Assembly (NCBI RefSeq): GCF_000312125.1
Contig: NZ_HE978643.1
Coordinates: 480,943-544,942 of the forward strand
Length of the DNA stretch: 64,000 nucleotides
Source of the DNA: Timonella senegalensis JC301
Lineage (GTDB): Bacteria; Actinomycetota; Actinomycetes; Actinomycetales; Cellulomonadaceae
Reading direction: 5' to 3'
Part shown: positions 1 through 9,952 of the stretch, in pieces
Layout: the number at the start of each line of letters is the position of its first letter
Numbering within the stretch: the stretch's first letter is position 1
Notes under the pieces: generated by a model
What the model was told of the DNA's origin: nothing
The model's input: the letters and a program-made list of their open reading frames with translations, nothing else
The model's database searches: none
Made by a program: the position numbers and the translations under genes

Positions 1-711
1 TCCATCTTTGGCCACCAGATGCGCTTCAACCTGGCCGAGGGGTTCCCCATGGTCACCACCAAGCGTGTGCACCTGAAATCCGTGGTGGGGGAGCTCCTGT
101 GGTTCCTGCGCGGCGAGTCTAACGTGGCGTGGCTCCAGGAGAACGGCATCCGCATCTGGAACGAATGGGCGGACGAGGACGGCGAACTAGGCCCGGTCTA
201 CGGCGTGCAATGGCGCAGCTGGCCCACCCCGGACGGCGAGCACATCGACCAAATCGCCCAGGTTATTGAGACCCTGAAGACCAACCCCGACTCCCGCCGG
301 ATCATCGTCTCCGCGTGGAATGTGTCCGAGTTAGACAAGATGGCGCTCATGCCGTGCCACGCGTTCTTCCAGTTCTACGTGGCCGACGGCAAACTCTCGT
401 GCCAGCTCTACCAGCGTTCCGCAGACCTGTTCCTGGGCGTCCCATTCAACATTGCTTCCTACGCGCTGCTGACCCACATGGTTGCGCAGCAGTGCGACCT
501 CGAGGTGGGCGACCTCATCTGGACCGGCGGGGACTGCCACATCTACAACGACCACACCGAGCAGGTTACTGAGCAACTCTCCCGCGAGCCCTACCCGTTC
601 CCAACCCTGACACTCCGCAAGGCAGCGGACATCTTCTCGTACACGTTCGAGGACATCGAACTCGAGGACTACCAGCACCACCCAGCGATCAAGGCCAAGG
701 TGTCCGTGTGA
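1..711 (+). CDS. thyA: Thymidylate synthase ThyA (5' end outside the window)
   Basis: Converts dUMP to dTMP using methylene-tetrahydrofolate, releasing dihydrofolate. The reading frame is open from base 1, and the first codons (SIFGHQMRF) match about residue 28 onward of the E. coli enzyme, so some 25-30 N-terminal residues are missing because the window starts inside the gene. The nucleophile Cys lies in [10 protein letters not shown] (codon 355-357), followed by the QRSAD and [12 protein letters not shown] folate/nucleotide-binding segments and a DIELEDY C-terminal region. The stop overlaps the folA start in a GTGA arrangement, so translation of the two is probably coupled, which fits because FolA recycles the dihydrofolate made here. 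The identification is secure; only the true start is unseen. Confidence 0.97.
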   Translation, partial: SIFGHQMRFNLAEGFPMVTTKRVHLKSVVGELLWFLRGESNVAWLQENGIRIWNEWADEDGELGPVYGVQWRSWPTPDGEHIDQIAQVIETLKTNPDSRRIIVSAWNVSELDKMALMPCHAFFQFYVADGKLSCQLYQRSADLFLGVPFNIASYALLTHMVAQQCDLEVGDLIWTGGDCHIYNDHTEQVTEQLSREPYPFPTLTLRKAADIFSYTFEDIELEDYQHHPAIKAKVSV

Positions 712-1229
712 GCTGGGAAGGTACCGAAGTAGCGCTCATCTGGGCGCAGACCCCGACCGGCGTCATTGGCGTGCGCGGCGAGATCCCCTGGCACGTGCCG
801 GAGGACTTTGCGCATTTCAAGGCGCAGACCCTGGGCGCCCCGGTTGTGATGGGGCGGGCCACGTGGGACTCGCTCCCGGAGCGCAGCCGGCCGCTGCCCG
901 GCCGCCGAAACATCGTGGTCACCCGCAACGCAGACGCCGTCTTTGACGGCGCCGAGCGCGCCGCCTCGCTCGAGGAGGCGCTCACCCTTGCCACCTTAGA
1001 GGCCCCCGAGCGCGTCTGGGTGATCGGCGGCGGCCAGATTTATGCGCAGGCTCTCGAGTGGGCGGACCGGCTCGAGGTCACGCTCGTGGACGCCCCTGTT
1101 GTGGACGGTGACGCTTACGCGCCACAGATTACCGACGATTGGGTGGGCTCCCAGCCCGACGGTGAACCAGTCTGGCTCGAGTCGCGCACAGGCCTGCGGT
1201 ACGCATTCACCCGCTATACCCGGCGCTGA
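708..1229 (+). CDS. folA: Dihydrofolate reductase
   Basis: Reduces dihydrofolate to tetrahydrofolate with NADPH, the trimethoprim target. 173 residues, usual length for bacterial DHFR. The N-terminal [25 protein letters not shown] contains the substrate loop and the conserved acidic residue (D in PEDF); [10 protein letters not shown] and the [10 protein letters not shown] segment (NADPH binding) follow in the usual order. The start is GTG at 708, which overlaps the thyA stop (GTGA), so no separate ribosome-binding site is needed. A thyA-folA pair is a very common arrangement because the two enzymes form one cycle. No resistance-type substitution can be judged from sequence alone. Confidence 0.96.
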   Translation: MSWEGTEVALIWAQTPTGVIGVRGEIPWHVPEDFAHFKAQTLGAPVVMGRATWDSLPERSRPLPGRRNIVVTRNADAVFDGAERAASLEEALTLATLEAPERVWVIGGGQIYAQALEWADRLEVTLVDAPVVDGDAYAPQITDDWVGSQPDGEPVWLESRTGLRYAFTRYTRR

Positions 1230-1418
1230 GCAGCCCGGACCTCGCGCGCCCACCTGAGTGGGAGGGTGCGCTGGGACGGGACCAATATCGTCGAAAATCA
1301 GTTCCTGCGGGGACACGCCGAGATGGTGCCGAGTCACCACACCCGGTAAAACTTAAGAAATGGCGTCCCGCGTGGCGATATTGTTCGAGACAGGTGCAGT
1401 CGGATCGAACGGCACCGG

Positions 1419-1424
1419 TAGACT
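1419..1424 (+). promoter_or_regulatory. Candidate -10 element before dapA
   Basis: TAGACT fits the actinobacterial TANNNT -10 pattern and lies 47 bases before the chosen dapA start. No good -35 hexamer is present at the usual distance. The same TAGACT string occurs at 29122-29127 before hflX. The 240-bp gap between folA and dapA holds no other convincing element. Confidence 0.3.
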
Positions 1425-1470
1425 TGGACAATGCCCACGTCTTGGGCAGCAAAGCGGTAAGTTGAGGGAC

Positions 1471-2373
1471 ATGGCGATTACGTTTGAAGAGGGCCGACCA
1501 TTCGGCACACTGCTCACAGCACTGGTGACTCCGTTCCACGAGGACGGGTCCATGGACATCGAATCAGCTGTGCAGCTAGCCAAACGACTCGTAGACGCAG
1601 GGAATGACGGCCTCGTGCTCAACGGCACCACAGGCGAGTCCCCAACCACCCACGCGCCAGAAAAAGCAGAGCTCGTAGCAGCGGTCGTGGAGGCCGTCGG
1701 TGACCGCGCAGTCGTGGTCGCAGGCGCGGGCTCCAACGACACCGAACACGCGGTGCGTATGGCCGAACAGGCGGCTGAGGCGGGTGCACACGGCCTTCTC
1801 GTGGTCACCCCGTACTACTCGCGCCCAAGCCAGCGCGGTATAGTCGCGCACACCCGCGCAATCGCGGACTCGACCGACCTCCCCGTCATGCTGTATGACA
1901 TTCCGGGCCGCACCGGCGTGCGCATTTCCGCGCAGTCGTATGACGAACTTGCTGGTCACGACAAAGTTGTCGCGGTCAAGGACGCAACCGGAGACGTCGG
2001 AGCGGCGGCGGAACTGATCGCCAACACGGGGCTCGCCTGGTACTCCGGTGACGACGGCCTGTTCCTCCCATTCCTCTCAGTCGGCGCGGTCGGACTCGTG
2101 TCCGTGACCGCCCACCTCGCGGCAGCTGAGTTCAAGGCCGTCGCCCAAGCCTTTGACTCCGGTGCGAACGCGCTCGCGCGCGAACACGCGGCCGGGCTCA
2201 TCCCACTCATCAATGCGATCATGGGAAGTGGAGCCGGGGCCGTACTGGTCAAGGCAGCTCTCGCAGAACTCGGACACATTGAATCAAGCGCGATGCGCCT
2301 CCCGCAGGTGCGCGCAGACCAAGCAGAAACCGCGGCAGTCCGCAGTGCGCTCCAAGCGCATGGACTCCTCTAG
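1471..2373 (+). CDS. dapA: 4-hydroxy-tetrahydrodipicolinate synthase
   Basis: Condenses pyruvate with aspartate semialdehyde, the first committed step to DAP and lysine. The 300-residue protein starting at ATG 1471 (MAITFEEGRPFGTLLTALVTPF) has normal DapA length; the frame is open back to 1360, but the extra 37 residues have no family counterpart. GAGGGA lies just before this ATG at rather short spacing. Visible active-site residues are the TT pair in NGTTGESP, Tyr in TPYYSRP, Arg in DIPGRTG and the Schiff-base Lys in VAVKDATGD. dapF, later in the window, acts in the same pathway. RNase J follows 41 bp downstream, an actinobacterial gene order. Confidence 0.96.
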   Translation: MAITFEEGRPFGTLLTALVTPFHEDGSMDIESAVQLAKRLVDAGNDGLVLNGTTGESPTTHAPEKAELVAAVVEAVGDRAVVVAGAGSNDTEHAVRMAEQAAEAGAHGLLVVTPYYSRPSQRGIVAHTRAIADSTDLPVMLYDIPGRTGVRISAQSYDELAGHDKVVAVKDATGDVGAAAELIANTGLAWYSGDDGLFLPFLSVGAVGLVSVTAHLAAAEFKAVAQAFDSGANALAREHAAGLIPLINAIMGSGAGAVLVKAALAELGHIESSAMRLPQVRADQAETAAVRSALQAHGLL

Positions 2374-2414
2374 TGCAGCCGCGTCACGCACAACAAACTG
2401 CCCTTGGAGGCTAA

Positions 2415-4100
2415 GTGAGTCACCCCCAACCAGAACTCGAACTACCACCGGTTCTCGAACCGGGAGCATTACGTGTCGTAGCGCTCGGTGGTCTGGGTGA
2501 AATTGGGCGGAACATGGCGGTCCTCGAATACGAAGGCCGCCTCCTCATCATCGACTGCGGCGTTCTCTTCCCAGAGGACCACCAGCCAGGTGTTGACCTG
2601 ATTCTGCCCGACTTTTCGTACATCGAAGACCGCATGGATCTCATCGATGCAATCGTCCTCACCCACGGGCACGAGGACCACATCGGAGGCGTTCCCTACC
2701 TCCTCAAGATGCGCCGGGACATCCCGGTTGTGGGCTCCAAGCTCACGCTCGCGTTCGTTGAGGCGAAACTCAAGGAACACCGCATCACGCCAGTGCTCAA
2801 CCCGGTCCGTGAGGGCGACGTTGTAGCCTTCGGCGAGTTCTCCTGCGAGTTCGTTGCAGTCAACCACTCCATCCCGGACGCGCTCGCCGTGGCAGTGACC
2901 ACTGGAGCGGGAACCATCCTGCACACCGGTGACTTCAAGATGGATCAGCTCCCACTCGACGGTCGCATCACCGACCTGCGCGCTTTTGCACGTCTCGGCG
3001 AGAAGGGCGTCGACCTGTTCATGGCCGACTCCACCAACGCAGAAGTACCGGGCTTTGTGACCCCCGAACGCGAGATCGGCCCAACCCTTGGCCGCGTCTT
3101 CGGCGACTCTGACGGTCGCATCGTCGTGGCCTCATTCGCATCCCACGTGCACCGCGTCCAGCAGGTTCTCGACGCCGCGCACGAGCACGGCCGAAAGGTC
3201 GCCTTTGTGGGACGCTCTATGGTCCGCAACATGGGAATCGCAGCGGATCTGGGCTACCTCAAGGTGCCACCAGGGGTAGTGGCGGAACTCCGCGACATGA
3301 ACTCGCTGCCGGACAACCAGGTAGTGCTCATGTGTACAGGTTCCCAGGGCGAGCCAATGGCAGCGCTGTCACGTATTGCAAACCAGTCGCACCAGATTTC
3401 CGTGGGCCACGGCGACACCGTTGTGCTCGCTTCCTCCCTCATCCCAGGCAATGAGAACGCTGTGTTCCGCGTGATCAACGGCCTCATGCGCCTCGGTGCC
3501 AAGGTCGTCCACTCGGGCAACGCCAAGGTGCACGTCTCGGGTCACGCATCCGAGGGTGAGCTCACCTACTGCTACAACATCCTGCGCCCGAAGAATGTCA
3601 TGCCTGTTCACGGCGAGGTTCGCCACCTGATCGCGAACGGCGCCATCGCTGTGCGTACAGGAGTCCCAGCCCAGAACGTCATCCTCGCAGAAGACGGAGT
3701 GGTTGTGGACCTCATTGACGGTCAGGCTCGGATCGTCGGAGCTGTTCCATGCGGCTACGTCTACGTGGACGGCTCGAGCGTGGGAACGGTCACCGAGGCC
3801 GAGCTCAAGGACCGCCGGATCCTGTCCGAGGAAGGGTTCGTCTCGCTGTTCGCAGTCGTAGACTCCTCCACCGGAAAGGTCATCGCTGGCCCGCAGATCA
3901 TGGCCCGAGGCTTTGCCGAGGACGACGTCGTGTTTGAGTCGATCAAGCCTTCCGTCACCGCGGCTCTTGAAGAGGCCGCGATGAACGGAAACGTCGATGC
4001 ACACCAGCTACAGCAGGTCATGCGCCGCACCGTTGGACGCTGGCTCTCCAGCCGCCTGCGCAGGAAGCCAATGATTCTCCCTGTAGTTGTGATCGCGTAG
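2415..4100 (+). CDS. rnj: Ribonuclease J
   Basis: Metallo-beta-lactamase/beta-CASP ribonuclease that combines 5'-3' exonuclease and endonuclease activity in mRNA decay and rRNA maturation. 561 residues, typical for the family. The zinc-binding HGHEDHIGG motif is at about residues 84-92, GEIGRN near the N-terminus, the HTGDFK histidine/aspartate motif in the middle, and the beta-CASP segment follows, with MPVHGEVRHL supplying a late histidine motif. The start is GTG at 2415, preceded by GGAGG with good spacing. It sits directly after dapA, as in mycobacteria (Rv2753c-Rv2752c). The 34-bp-arm palindrome downstream is the likely terminator. Confidence 0.95.
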   Translation: MSHPQPELELPPVLEPGALRVVALGGLGEIGRNMAVLEYEGRLLIIDCGVLFPEDHQPGVDLILPDFSYIEDRMDLIDAIVLTHGHEDHIGGVPYLLKMRRDIPVVGSKLTLAFVEAKLKEHRITPVLNPVREGDVVAFGEFSCEFVAVNHSIPDALAVAVTTGAGTILHTGDFKMDQLPLDGRITDLRAFARLGEKGVDLFMADSTNAEVPGFVTPEREIGPTLGRVFGDSDGRIVVASFASHVHRVQQVLDAAHEHGRKVAFVGRSMVRNMGIAADLGYLKVPPGVVAELRDMNSLPDNQVVLMCTGSQGEPMAALSRIANQSHQISVGHGDTVVLASSLIPGNENAVFRVINGLMRLGAKVVHSGNAKVHVSGHASEGELTYCYNILRPKNVMPVHGEVRHLIANGAIAVRTGVPAQNVILAEDGVVVDLIDGQARIVGAVPCGYVYVDGSSVGTVTEAELKDRRILSEEGFVSLFAVVDSSTGKVIAGPQIMARGFAEDDVVFESIKPSVTAALEEAAMNGNVDAHQLQQVMRRTVGRWLSSRLRRKPMILPVVVIA

Positions 4101-4166
4101 CCCCGCTAAGTGGCACTAAGTGGGCTCACGTGAGGTGAGCCGCTCGTTGGGGCGCAAAGCGTTCAC

Positions 4167-4234
4167 CGGCCCATCACGCGCAAAGGCCGGACTCGCACGA
4201 TCGTGCGAGTCCGGCCTTTGCGCGTGATGGGCCG
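4167..4234. terminator. 68-bp perfect palindrome without loop, probable bidirectional terminator
   Basis: Bases 4167-4200 are the exact reverse complement of 4201-4234: two 34-base arms with no spacer. It lies between the convergent genes rnj (+) and the CapA gene (-), where a bidirectional terminator is expected. A weak T-rich run (CTTTGTTT) follows on the + strand. The 34-bp perfect arms with zero loop are longer than typical intrinsic terminators. The rest of the 256-bp gap shows no gene. Confidence 0.75.
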
Positions 4235-4356
4235 CTTTGTTTGATCAGGTTTGATCGGGCGTTTTCGTTTTATCGGGTATCTGGGCGTGGCAGTGCCTGT
4301 TGCTAGGGCCGCGCCCGTCTCAACCTGCGCGGCGGATGGTGGCACAGGTGGGCGAG

Positions 4357-5703
4357 CTATCCGCGCTTGATGACTTCGACCTCCACCTTGGACGGCTCTA
4401 TGTCAGCCAGTTCGGGAGCCTCGTTGCCTACCACGCCCTTGACCTCGGCGTACCGACGCGCGATCTCTGTGGCGGAGAGTGACCCGGATCCTCGCTTTTC
4501 GTGGGCGAGTTGGGACAAGTCCAGAACAGCGTGCCCTTCCTTACGATCAACTGTGGTGGCGCGCCACGAGACACCAGTGACGCGCGCGGGGGAAGTGGGG
4601 CTGGCCTCCACATCGATGAAGTACATGAGGCCGTTTGAAGTCGCCGCAACGCAGCACTCGACGTCCTGGTTGGACAGGAAGTTGCCCAGGCCGTATGCAG
4701 CCCACATTCCGTTGCCATCCACACCGCCCTTGAGCTGCGTGATGGGCTGCGGCACGTGCGCATGGTGGCCAATTGTTGCGTCAATCTCGCCGGAGTCAGC
4801 CAGTTCCTGGGCGTACTGAACCTGCTGCGCTGTAGGGGTTGCTTCATACTCGGTGCCGTCGTGGATGGATACAAGGACGATGTCCGCGCCGGCTTTGCGG
4901 GCCTTCTTGGCGGTTTCGATGACCTGCGCGGCTGACGAGCGGTCGACCTCCCAGGCCTCTACGTGGCGGGGCCCGCCCGCGCCAGCGTTCATGAGTTTGG
5001 TGACGGAAATGTGGGCAACTTGGACGCTCATACCGTGTGCGCTGACCTCATAGATCTGCGGAGTGGCGTTCTGGGCATTGCGAGCCGTGCCCACATGCCC
5101 GAGACCCTGGGCGTCAAACTCGTCAAGGGTAACGAGGATTCCGTTAGCGCCCATGTCGTCCGAGTGGTTTGACGCGGTGGAGCAGCCATCCCATCCGGCG
5201 CGCTTCAGACTGGCTACAAGGGGGCGAGGAGCAGCGAAGATTGGGTACGACTTGGGCGGTGCACCAACGGCCGCAATCGGTACCTCCATGTGACACAGTG
5301 CGAGACCCGCGTGTGTGAGGAGAGGCTGTACGTTCTCCATGAGCGGCGTGAAGTCGAATCCGTTGGAGGTTCGAGCGGACTCGTTGACGGGGCCGTGGGG
5401 GAGTACGTCCCCTGCTGCGACGACCGAAAACCTCACGGACCTGTCCATCGACGGGTATGGGAATGGCTCGGGGGCGCTTCCATCCGGCTGGGTTCGGGGA
5501 GTGCGCGAGCCGGGAGTCAAGGACCGATCTGCCGAGGACTGCACGGGCGACTCGGTCATCTGTGCAAAAGCCAAGGGGGTCAACAGCGTCAGCGCGCACA
5601 CTGCTCCTGCGAGGGCCTGCCAAAGGGCCTTCTTCTGCGGTGAGTAGCGGGCGTGAGCCGGAGTGCTTCGTAATTCGCGCAACTGATTATCTCTGTGTCT
5701 CAT
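4357..5703 (-). CDS. CapA-family (poly-gamma-glutamate synthesis type) metallophosphatase-like protein, probably exported
   Basis: 448 residues. An N-terminal hydrophobic stretch (about residues 28-47, ALAGAVCALTLLTPLAFA) looks like a signal peptide or membrane anchor. The CapA-type domain follows: VAAGDVLPHGPVN at about residue 95, CHMEVPIA, STASNHSDDMGANG, VSIHDGTEYEATPT and IGHHAHVPQP, which match the metal-binding Asp/His/Asn blocks of calcineurin-like phosphoesterases. CapA proteins are tied to poly-gamma-glutamate capsule export, but the partner genes capB and capC are absent here, and in actinobacteria isolated CapA homologues are common and of unsure substrate. It stands alone, divergent from ftsK. 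Family assignment is good; the physiological role is unknown. Confidence 0.85.
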   Translation of the reverse strand: MRHRDNQLRELRSTPAHARYSPQKKALWQALAGAVCALTLLTPLAFAQMTESPVQSSADRSLTPGSRTPRTQPDGSAPEPFPYPSMDRSVRFSVVAAGDVLPHGPVNESARTSNGFDFTPLMENVQPLLTHAGLALCHMEVPIAAVGAPPKSYPIFAAPRPLVASLKRAGWDGCSTASNHSDDMGANGILVTLDEFDAQGLGHVGTARNAQNATPQIYEVSAHGMSVQVAHISVTKLMNAGAGGPRHVEAWEVDRSSAAQVIETAKKARKAGADIVLVSIHDGTEYEATPTAQQVQYAQELADSGEIDATIGHHAHVPQPITQLKGGVDGNGMWAAYGLGNFLSNQDVECCVAATSNGLMYFIDVEASPTSPARVTGVSWRATTVDRKEGHAVLDLSQLAHEKRGSGSLSATEIARRYAEVKGVVGNEAPELADIEPSKVEVEVIKRG

Positions 5704-5820
5704 TGTGTTGGGGCACGTACCGGGCGCTTGCCCCGAAAGTTGACGTGATCTAGTTCCTATTCAGGTATCTTAGGCGGCAAATCCCCGAGATTCCGCATCT
5801 CGCCAGATAGATTTGGAGCC

Positions 5821-8721
5821 ATGGCTTCCCGTACAAACCCCTCGAAGTCCAACTCGTCGCAGGGTCAAGGCCGTGGTTCGTCGAGTAGGTCAACGCGGAC
5901 GCAGGCTCCACGCAAGGCTGCAGCACCCGCCGCCCGGTCTCAGCGCGCCCCCGCAGGCAGCGCCACGATGACCAGTGAGCAGCAGGAGCGCAGGCGCGAG
6001 CATTGGCTCGATGCGTTCGGATTTGTGCTCATTGCGCTAGCGATTACCAGTGCAGTGCCTGAATGGTTCCGCCTGGACACTCCCATCGCGCACTGGGTCC
6101 ACGTGGCTGCAAGCGCAATCGTGGGGAAGCTCTCCGTACTCGTTCCGATCGCGCTGTTTATCTGGGGTGTGCGTGTTTTACGCCGGCGCCACCGCGTAGA
6201 CCGCACCCACCGCATGACTATCGGAGTGGCCTCTGTTTTCCTCGCGCTCACGGGAATCACGCACGCTGTGACGGACTATCCGTCGCTGAGCGACGGCTTC
6301 GAGCAGGTGCGCAACTCCGGTGGCCTCGCGGGGTTCGCGCTCGGGTACCCACTCGCCGCGGGACTTGCGCCCTTTGCGGCTGTTCTGATTCTCCTGCTAC
6401 TTGCGTTCTTTGGGGTGCTGGTCATTACCCGCACACCGATCTCAGCGATCCCGCAGAAATTCGCGACGTTCCGCACCGCAGTGTTTGGGGAGTCCCCGGC
6501 GCTTAACGCGGCTCCAGCCACTGGAGAGGTCCCGGCTACGAGCGGTGGTCTTGAACTTGCCCCGGGTGTTTCCTCGCACGACCTCGCTGTCCAGGCACAG
6601 GCCAAGGGTCCTAAGAAGCGGTTTTCGCTGTTTGGTCGCATGAAGAAGCGTGGAGAAGCCGAGGAAGACCGGCGCCTGGCCAAGTACGACGGGGATGAGG
6701 CGTTTGCGCGTGCGTTTGACGCTGAGAACGACCCCGCCGACGACTCAACCAGGGTTGTCTCGACAAAGGACACGGGCAAGAAGTGGCCGCCCGTTGATGG
6801 CGCCTCCGGCACGACGCGCAAGCGTTCCTCGGCGCTGGCTGCTGCATACGGGAATGACCCTGACTCGGAAGCCACCCAGGTCATCTCTCCCTCTGCTCGA
6901 TCCGCTGCGTCTCCGTCGTCGTCAGCATCCCTGCGCTCGGCTGCCGTCGATGCCGCATCGAACGCCGGGTCGAACTCTGGCGCAGCCAAGCCTGCAGCCA
7001 GGGCAAACCCCGTTCCGCCGCCTCCGACTCCGGCGGCCAGCAAGCCTCCGGTAGAACTTGAGGCGCCGCCCACCCGGCCAGTGCCTCGCGGTGAGCAGCC
7101 GATGCTTGAGGGCGACATCGTATATGTCCTCCCGGACGAGGAACTCCTCGTCCACGGTGCCCCGCACAAGACCCGCTCCGAGGCGAATGACCGGGTTGTC
7201 GACGCTCTCACGGAGGTCTTTGAGCAGTTCAACGTGGACGCCGCTGTCACAGGCTTCACGCGCGGCCCAACGGTCACCCGCTACGAGGTCGAGGTTGGAC
7301 CTGGCATGAAGGTCGAGCGTGTGACGGCTCTGTCCAAGAACATCTCCTACGCGGTCGCTTCCGCAGACGTTCGCATCCTTTCGCCTATTCCAGGGAAGTC
7401 AGCGATCGGTATCGAGATTCCGAACGCAGACCGTGAGACCGTGGTCCTGGGTGACGTCCTGCGCTCCGCGGTTGCTCGGAAGTCCGACCACCCGATGATC
7501 ATGGGCGTGGGCAAGGACGTCGAGGGCGGCTACGTCATGGCCAACCTCGCCAAGATGCCGCACATCCTGGTTGCCGGTGCGACCGGTGCCGGTAAGTCGA
7601 GCTTTGTGAACTCGATGATCACCTCGATCCTCATGCGCTCCACTCCCGAGCAGGTCCGCATGATCTTGGTTGACCCCAAGCGTGTTGAGCTGACGATCTA
7701 CGAGGGCATCCCACACCTCATCACCCCGATCATCACGAACCCCAAGAAGGCTGCCGAGGCGCTCGAATGGGTAGTGCGTGAGATGGATGCGCGCTATGAC
7801 GACCTCGCGATGTTCGGGTACAAGCACATCGACGACTTCAACGCGGCGGTGCGCTCCGGCAAGGTGAAGCCGCTTCCGGGCTCTGAGCGGAAGATTGCTC
7901 CGTACCCGTACCTGCTGGTCGTGGTCGACGAGCTGGCAGACCTCATGATGGTTGCGCCGCGTGACGTTGAAGCCTCGATCCAGCGCATCACGCAGCTGGC
8001 GCGTGCAGCCGGAATCCACCTCGTACTCGCCACCCAGCGTCCGTCCGTGGACGTGGTGACGGGTCTGATCAAGGCGAACGTTCCTTCACGCCTTGCATTT
8101 GCAACCTCTTCGCTCGCCGACTCCCGAGTGGTCCTGGACCAGCCTGGTGCGGAGAAACTCATCGGCCAGGGCGACGCGCTCTTCTTGCCTATGGGTGCGT
8201 CCAAGCCCATGCGTGTCCAGGGTGCCTGGGTCAATGAGTCGGAGATCCACGCCGTGGTAGAGCATGTCAAGACCCAACTCAAGCCGGTCTACCGCCAGGA
8301 CGTGACCCAGGTAGCCGCAAAGAAGGTCATCGACGACGACATCGGCGACGACCTCGATGTGCTGCTCCAAGCCGCGGAACTGGTCATCACCTCGCAGTTC
8401 GGTTCGACCTCAATGCTTCAGCGCAAGCTGCGCGTCGGGTTTGCCAAGGCGGGCCGCCTCATGGACCTCCTCGAGTCGCGAGAGATTGTTGGTCCCTCGG
8501 AAGGATCGAAGGCCCGCGAGGTGCTTGTGCAGCCTGACGACCTTCCGTCCGCGCTCGCGTTGCTCCGTGGGGAGACCCCACCAGAACCGGAACCACGCGC
8601 TCCGGAGTTGGGCGGCGTGGACTACAGTGAAGGAATCGAGGGCCACATGCCCGAGGTTGCCACTGACTACTACGACAACGCGGACACGGAAGATGACGGC
8701 TGGAACGGCCCCATCCGATAA
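5821..8721 (+). CDS. ftsK: DNA translocase FtsK/SpoIIIE
   Basis: Septum-anchored ATPase that pumps chromosomal DNA through the closing septum. 966 residues. A Ser/Arg/Ala-rich head is followed by about four membrane segments (roughly residues 68-205), then a 200-residue linker rich in Ala, Ser and Pro (about 330-420). The motor follows: Walker A GATGAGKS near residue 587, Walker [12 protein letters not shown], and [13 protein letters not shown]. The C-terminal gamma domain ([23 protein letters not shown]) reads polarity sequences on DNA. The ATG start has TTGGAG just upstream. The position between RNase J and pgsA is conserved in actinobacteria. Confidence 0.96.
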   Translation: MASRTNPSKSNSSQGQGRGSSSRSTRTQAPRKAAAPAARSQRAPAGSATMTSEQQERRREHWLDAFGFVLIALAITSAVPEWFRLDTPIAHWVHVAASAIVGKLSVLVPIALFIWGVRVLRRRHRVDRTHRMTIGVASVFLALTGITHAVTDYPSLSDGFEQVRNSGGLAGFALGYPLAAGLAPFAAVLILLLLAFFGVLVITRTPISAIPQKFATFRTAVFGESPALNAAPATGEVPATSGGLELAPGVSSHDLAVQAQAKGPKKRFSLFGRMKKRGEAEEDRRLAKYDGDEAFARAFDAENDPADDSTRVVSTKDTGKKWPPVDGASGTTRKRSSALAAAYGNDPDSEATQVISPSARSAASPSSSASLRSAAVDAASNAGSNSGAAKPAARANPVPPPPTPAASKPPVELEAPPTRPVPRGEQPMLEGDIVYVLPDEELLVHGAPHKTRSEANDRVVDALTEVFEQFNVDAAVTGFTRGPTVTRYEVEVGPGMKVERVTALSKNISYAVASADVRILSPIPGKSAIGIEIPNADRETVVLGDVLRSAVARKSDHPMIMGVGKDVEGGYVMANLAKMPHILVAGATGAGKSSFVNSMITSILMRSTPEQVRMILVDPKRVELTIYEGIPHLITPIITNPKKAAEALEWVVREMDARYDDLAMFGYKHIDDFNAAVRSGKVKPLPGSERKIAPYPYLLVVVDELADLMMVAPRDVEASIQRITQLARAAGIHLVLATQRPSVDVVTGLIKANVPSRLAFATSSLADSRVVLDQPGAEKLIGQGDALFLPMGASKPMRVQGAWVNESEIHAVVEHVKTQLKPVYRQDVTQVAAKKVIDDDIGDDLDVLLQAAELVITSQFGSTSMLQRKLRVGFAKAGRLMDLLESREIVGPSEGSKAREVLVQPDDLPSALALLRGETPPEPEPRAPELGGVDYSEGIEGHMPEVATDYYDNADTEDDGWNGPIR

Positions 8722-8789
8722 AGTTGCACGGAGTTTTTCCGCGCAATCGCGTCCGTACCTGCTACTACGCCATAAGAGGTGAAATCGCC

Positions 8790-9389
8790 GTGAGCGAGTC
8801 CGAAAACGGGCAACCCAAGGTTTCAAACTGGAACATTGCAAATATCCTGACGATCCTGCGCATCGCAATGGTGCCTGTCTTCGTGTGGGCGCTGTTCCAG
8901 GAGTCGGGTGAATCTGTTGGCTGGCGTTGGGCTGCGGTCGGAATCTTCGCGCTCGCGTCCCTCACGGACAAGGTTGACGGCCACTTGGCGCGTTCGCGCG
9001 GCCTCATCACCGACCTGGGTAAGATCCTCGATCCAATCGCGGACAAGTTCCTGACCGGTGCGGCTCTGATCTCCCTCTCGATCCTGGGCGACGTGTGGTG
9101 GTGGGTGACGATCGTGATCCTGGGTCGCGAGCTCATCATCACCGCGATGCGCTTTGTGGTCATCAAGTACGCCGTCCTTCCAGCGTCCCGTGGCGGCAAA
9201 CTGAAGACCGTCCTGCAGATGCTCGCGATCGGCGCGTTCCTGCTGCCGTTGTTTGCGCTGCCTCCGTTCTTCCACGTCATTGCCGTGATCCTTATGGCGC
9301 TCGCGCTTATCGTCACGGTGGTCTCGGGAATCGACTACCTGTTCACCGGGTATCGTGTGTTCACTGAGGGCCGCCGGAACCAAAAGTGA
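8790..9389 (+). CDS. pgsA: CDP-diacylglycerol-glycerol-3-phosphate 3-phosphatidyltransferase family protein
   Basis: Membrane enzyme that joins CDP-diacylglycerol to an alcohol, most likely glycerol 3-phosphate, on the way to phosphatidylglycerol and cardiolipin. 199 residues from GTG 8790, which has AAGAGGTG 9 bases upstream; the frame is open to 8724 but that segment lacks family similarity. The CDP-alcohol phosphotransferase signature D-x2-D-G-x2-A-R-x8-G-x3-D-x3-D is complete (DKVDGHLARS ... GKILDPIAD). About five hydrophobic segments follow. The stop overlaps the cinA start (GTGA). Actinobacteria have several paralogues of this family; this is the one linked to cinA-clgR (pgsA3 of M. tuberculosis), so the exact acceptor alcohol is inferred. 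Confidence 0.92.
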   Translation: MSESENGQPKVSNWNIANILTILRIAMVPVFVWALFQESGESVGWRWAAVGIFALASLTDKVDGHLARSRGLITDLGKILDPIADKFLTGAALISLSILGDVWWWVTIVILGRELIITAMRFVVIKYAVLPASRGGKLKTVLQMLAIGAFLLPLFALPPFFHVIAVILMALALIVTVVSGIDYLFTGYRVFTEGRRNQK

Positions 9390-9952
9390 CCCTCCGTTGG
9401 CTCGACCACGACGAACTGGCCAGGCGACTGGCCGGTGACGGTGGTGCGAACGCGAGCAAAATCGTCGAGAATCTGACTGCGCAGGGACTGAGCCTAGCAG
9501 TGAGTGAGTCACTGACGGGCGGGCTGCTCTCCGACGCGATTGTGCAGGTCCCGGGCGCGTCCGCCACGTATCGCGGTGCGATTGTGGCCTATGCGACCAC
9601 CATGAAGTCGGCTCTGCTGGGTGTTCCGGATGAGCTGCTCGCGGAGCGAGGAGCGGTGGACCCGGACGTCGCGGACGCCATGGCCCGCGGCACCCGCCGC
9701 GCCTTTGCCGCGGACGTCGCGCTCGCAACCACCGGGGTGGCCGGCCCGGCCGAGCAGGACGGGCAGCCTGTGGGCAGAGTGTTCATCGGGCTTGCTGCGA
9801 TAAACTCCGCGGTGTGGGGGATGACCTTTGACTCCGGGTTACTTGCCCCGCACCAAGAGCGCGGGCACAGTGAGCGGGCGGCGATCCGCCGCTGCACAGT
9901 GCTCGTCGCACTGTCACTGCTTCTCGACGATCTTGGTTCCGTTTCGAACTGA
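9386..9952 (+). CDS. cinA: CinA C-terminal-domain protein, nicotinamide-nucleotide amidohydrolase family
   Basis: 188 residues corresponding only to the CinA C-terminal domain (PncC type), which deamidates nicotinamide mononucleotide to nicotinate mononucleotide. VSESLTGGLLSDAI, SATYRGAIVAYA, AERGAVDPDVADAMA and ALATTGVAGPAEQDGQPVGRVFIGLA are the usual conserved blocks, including the catalytic Ser region (SESLTGG). The N-terminal MoCF-like ADP-ribose pyrophosphatase domain of two-domain CinA is absent, as in other actinobacterial pgsA-cinA-clgR loci, so this is not a truncation. The GTG start overlaps the pgsA stop by 3 bases, suggesting coupled translation. Enzyme activity is inferred from the family. 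Confidence 0.9.
   Translation: MTLRWLDHDELARRLAGDGGANASKIVENLTAQGLSLAVSESLTGGLLSDAIVQVPGASATYRGAIVAYATTMKSALLGVPDELLAERGAVDPDVADAMARGTRRAFAADVALATTGVAGPAEQDGQPVGRVFIGLAAINSAVWGMTFDSGLLAPHQERGHSERAAIRRCTVLVALSLLLDDLGSVSN

Noticed and set aside
4141-4300. Insertion-sequence remnant suggested by the 68-bp palindrome
   Set aside because: There is no transposase fragment, target-site duplication or second copy of the sequence in the window.
6276-7277. 333-residue minus-strand open frame inside ftsK
   Set aside because: It lies opposite the coding frame of ftsK, whose motifs are complete; the translation is Ser/Ala/Arg-rich without family similarity. A product of GC-rich codon bias.
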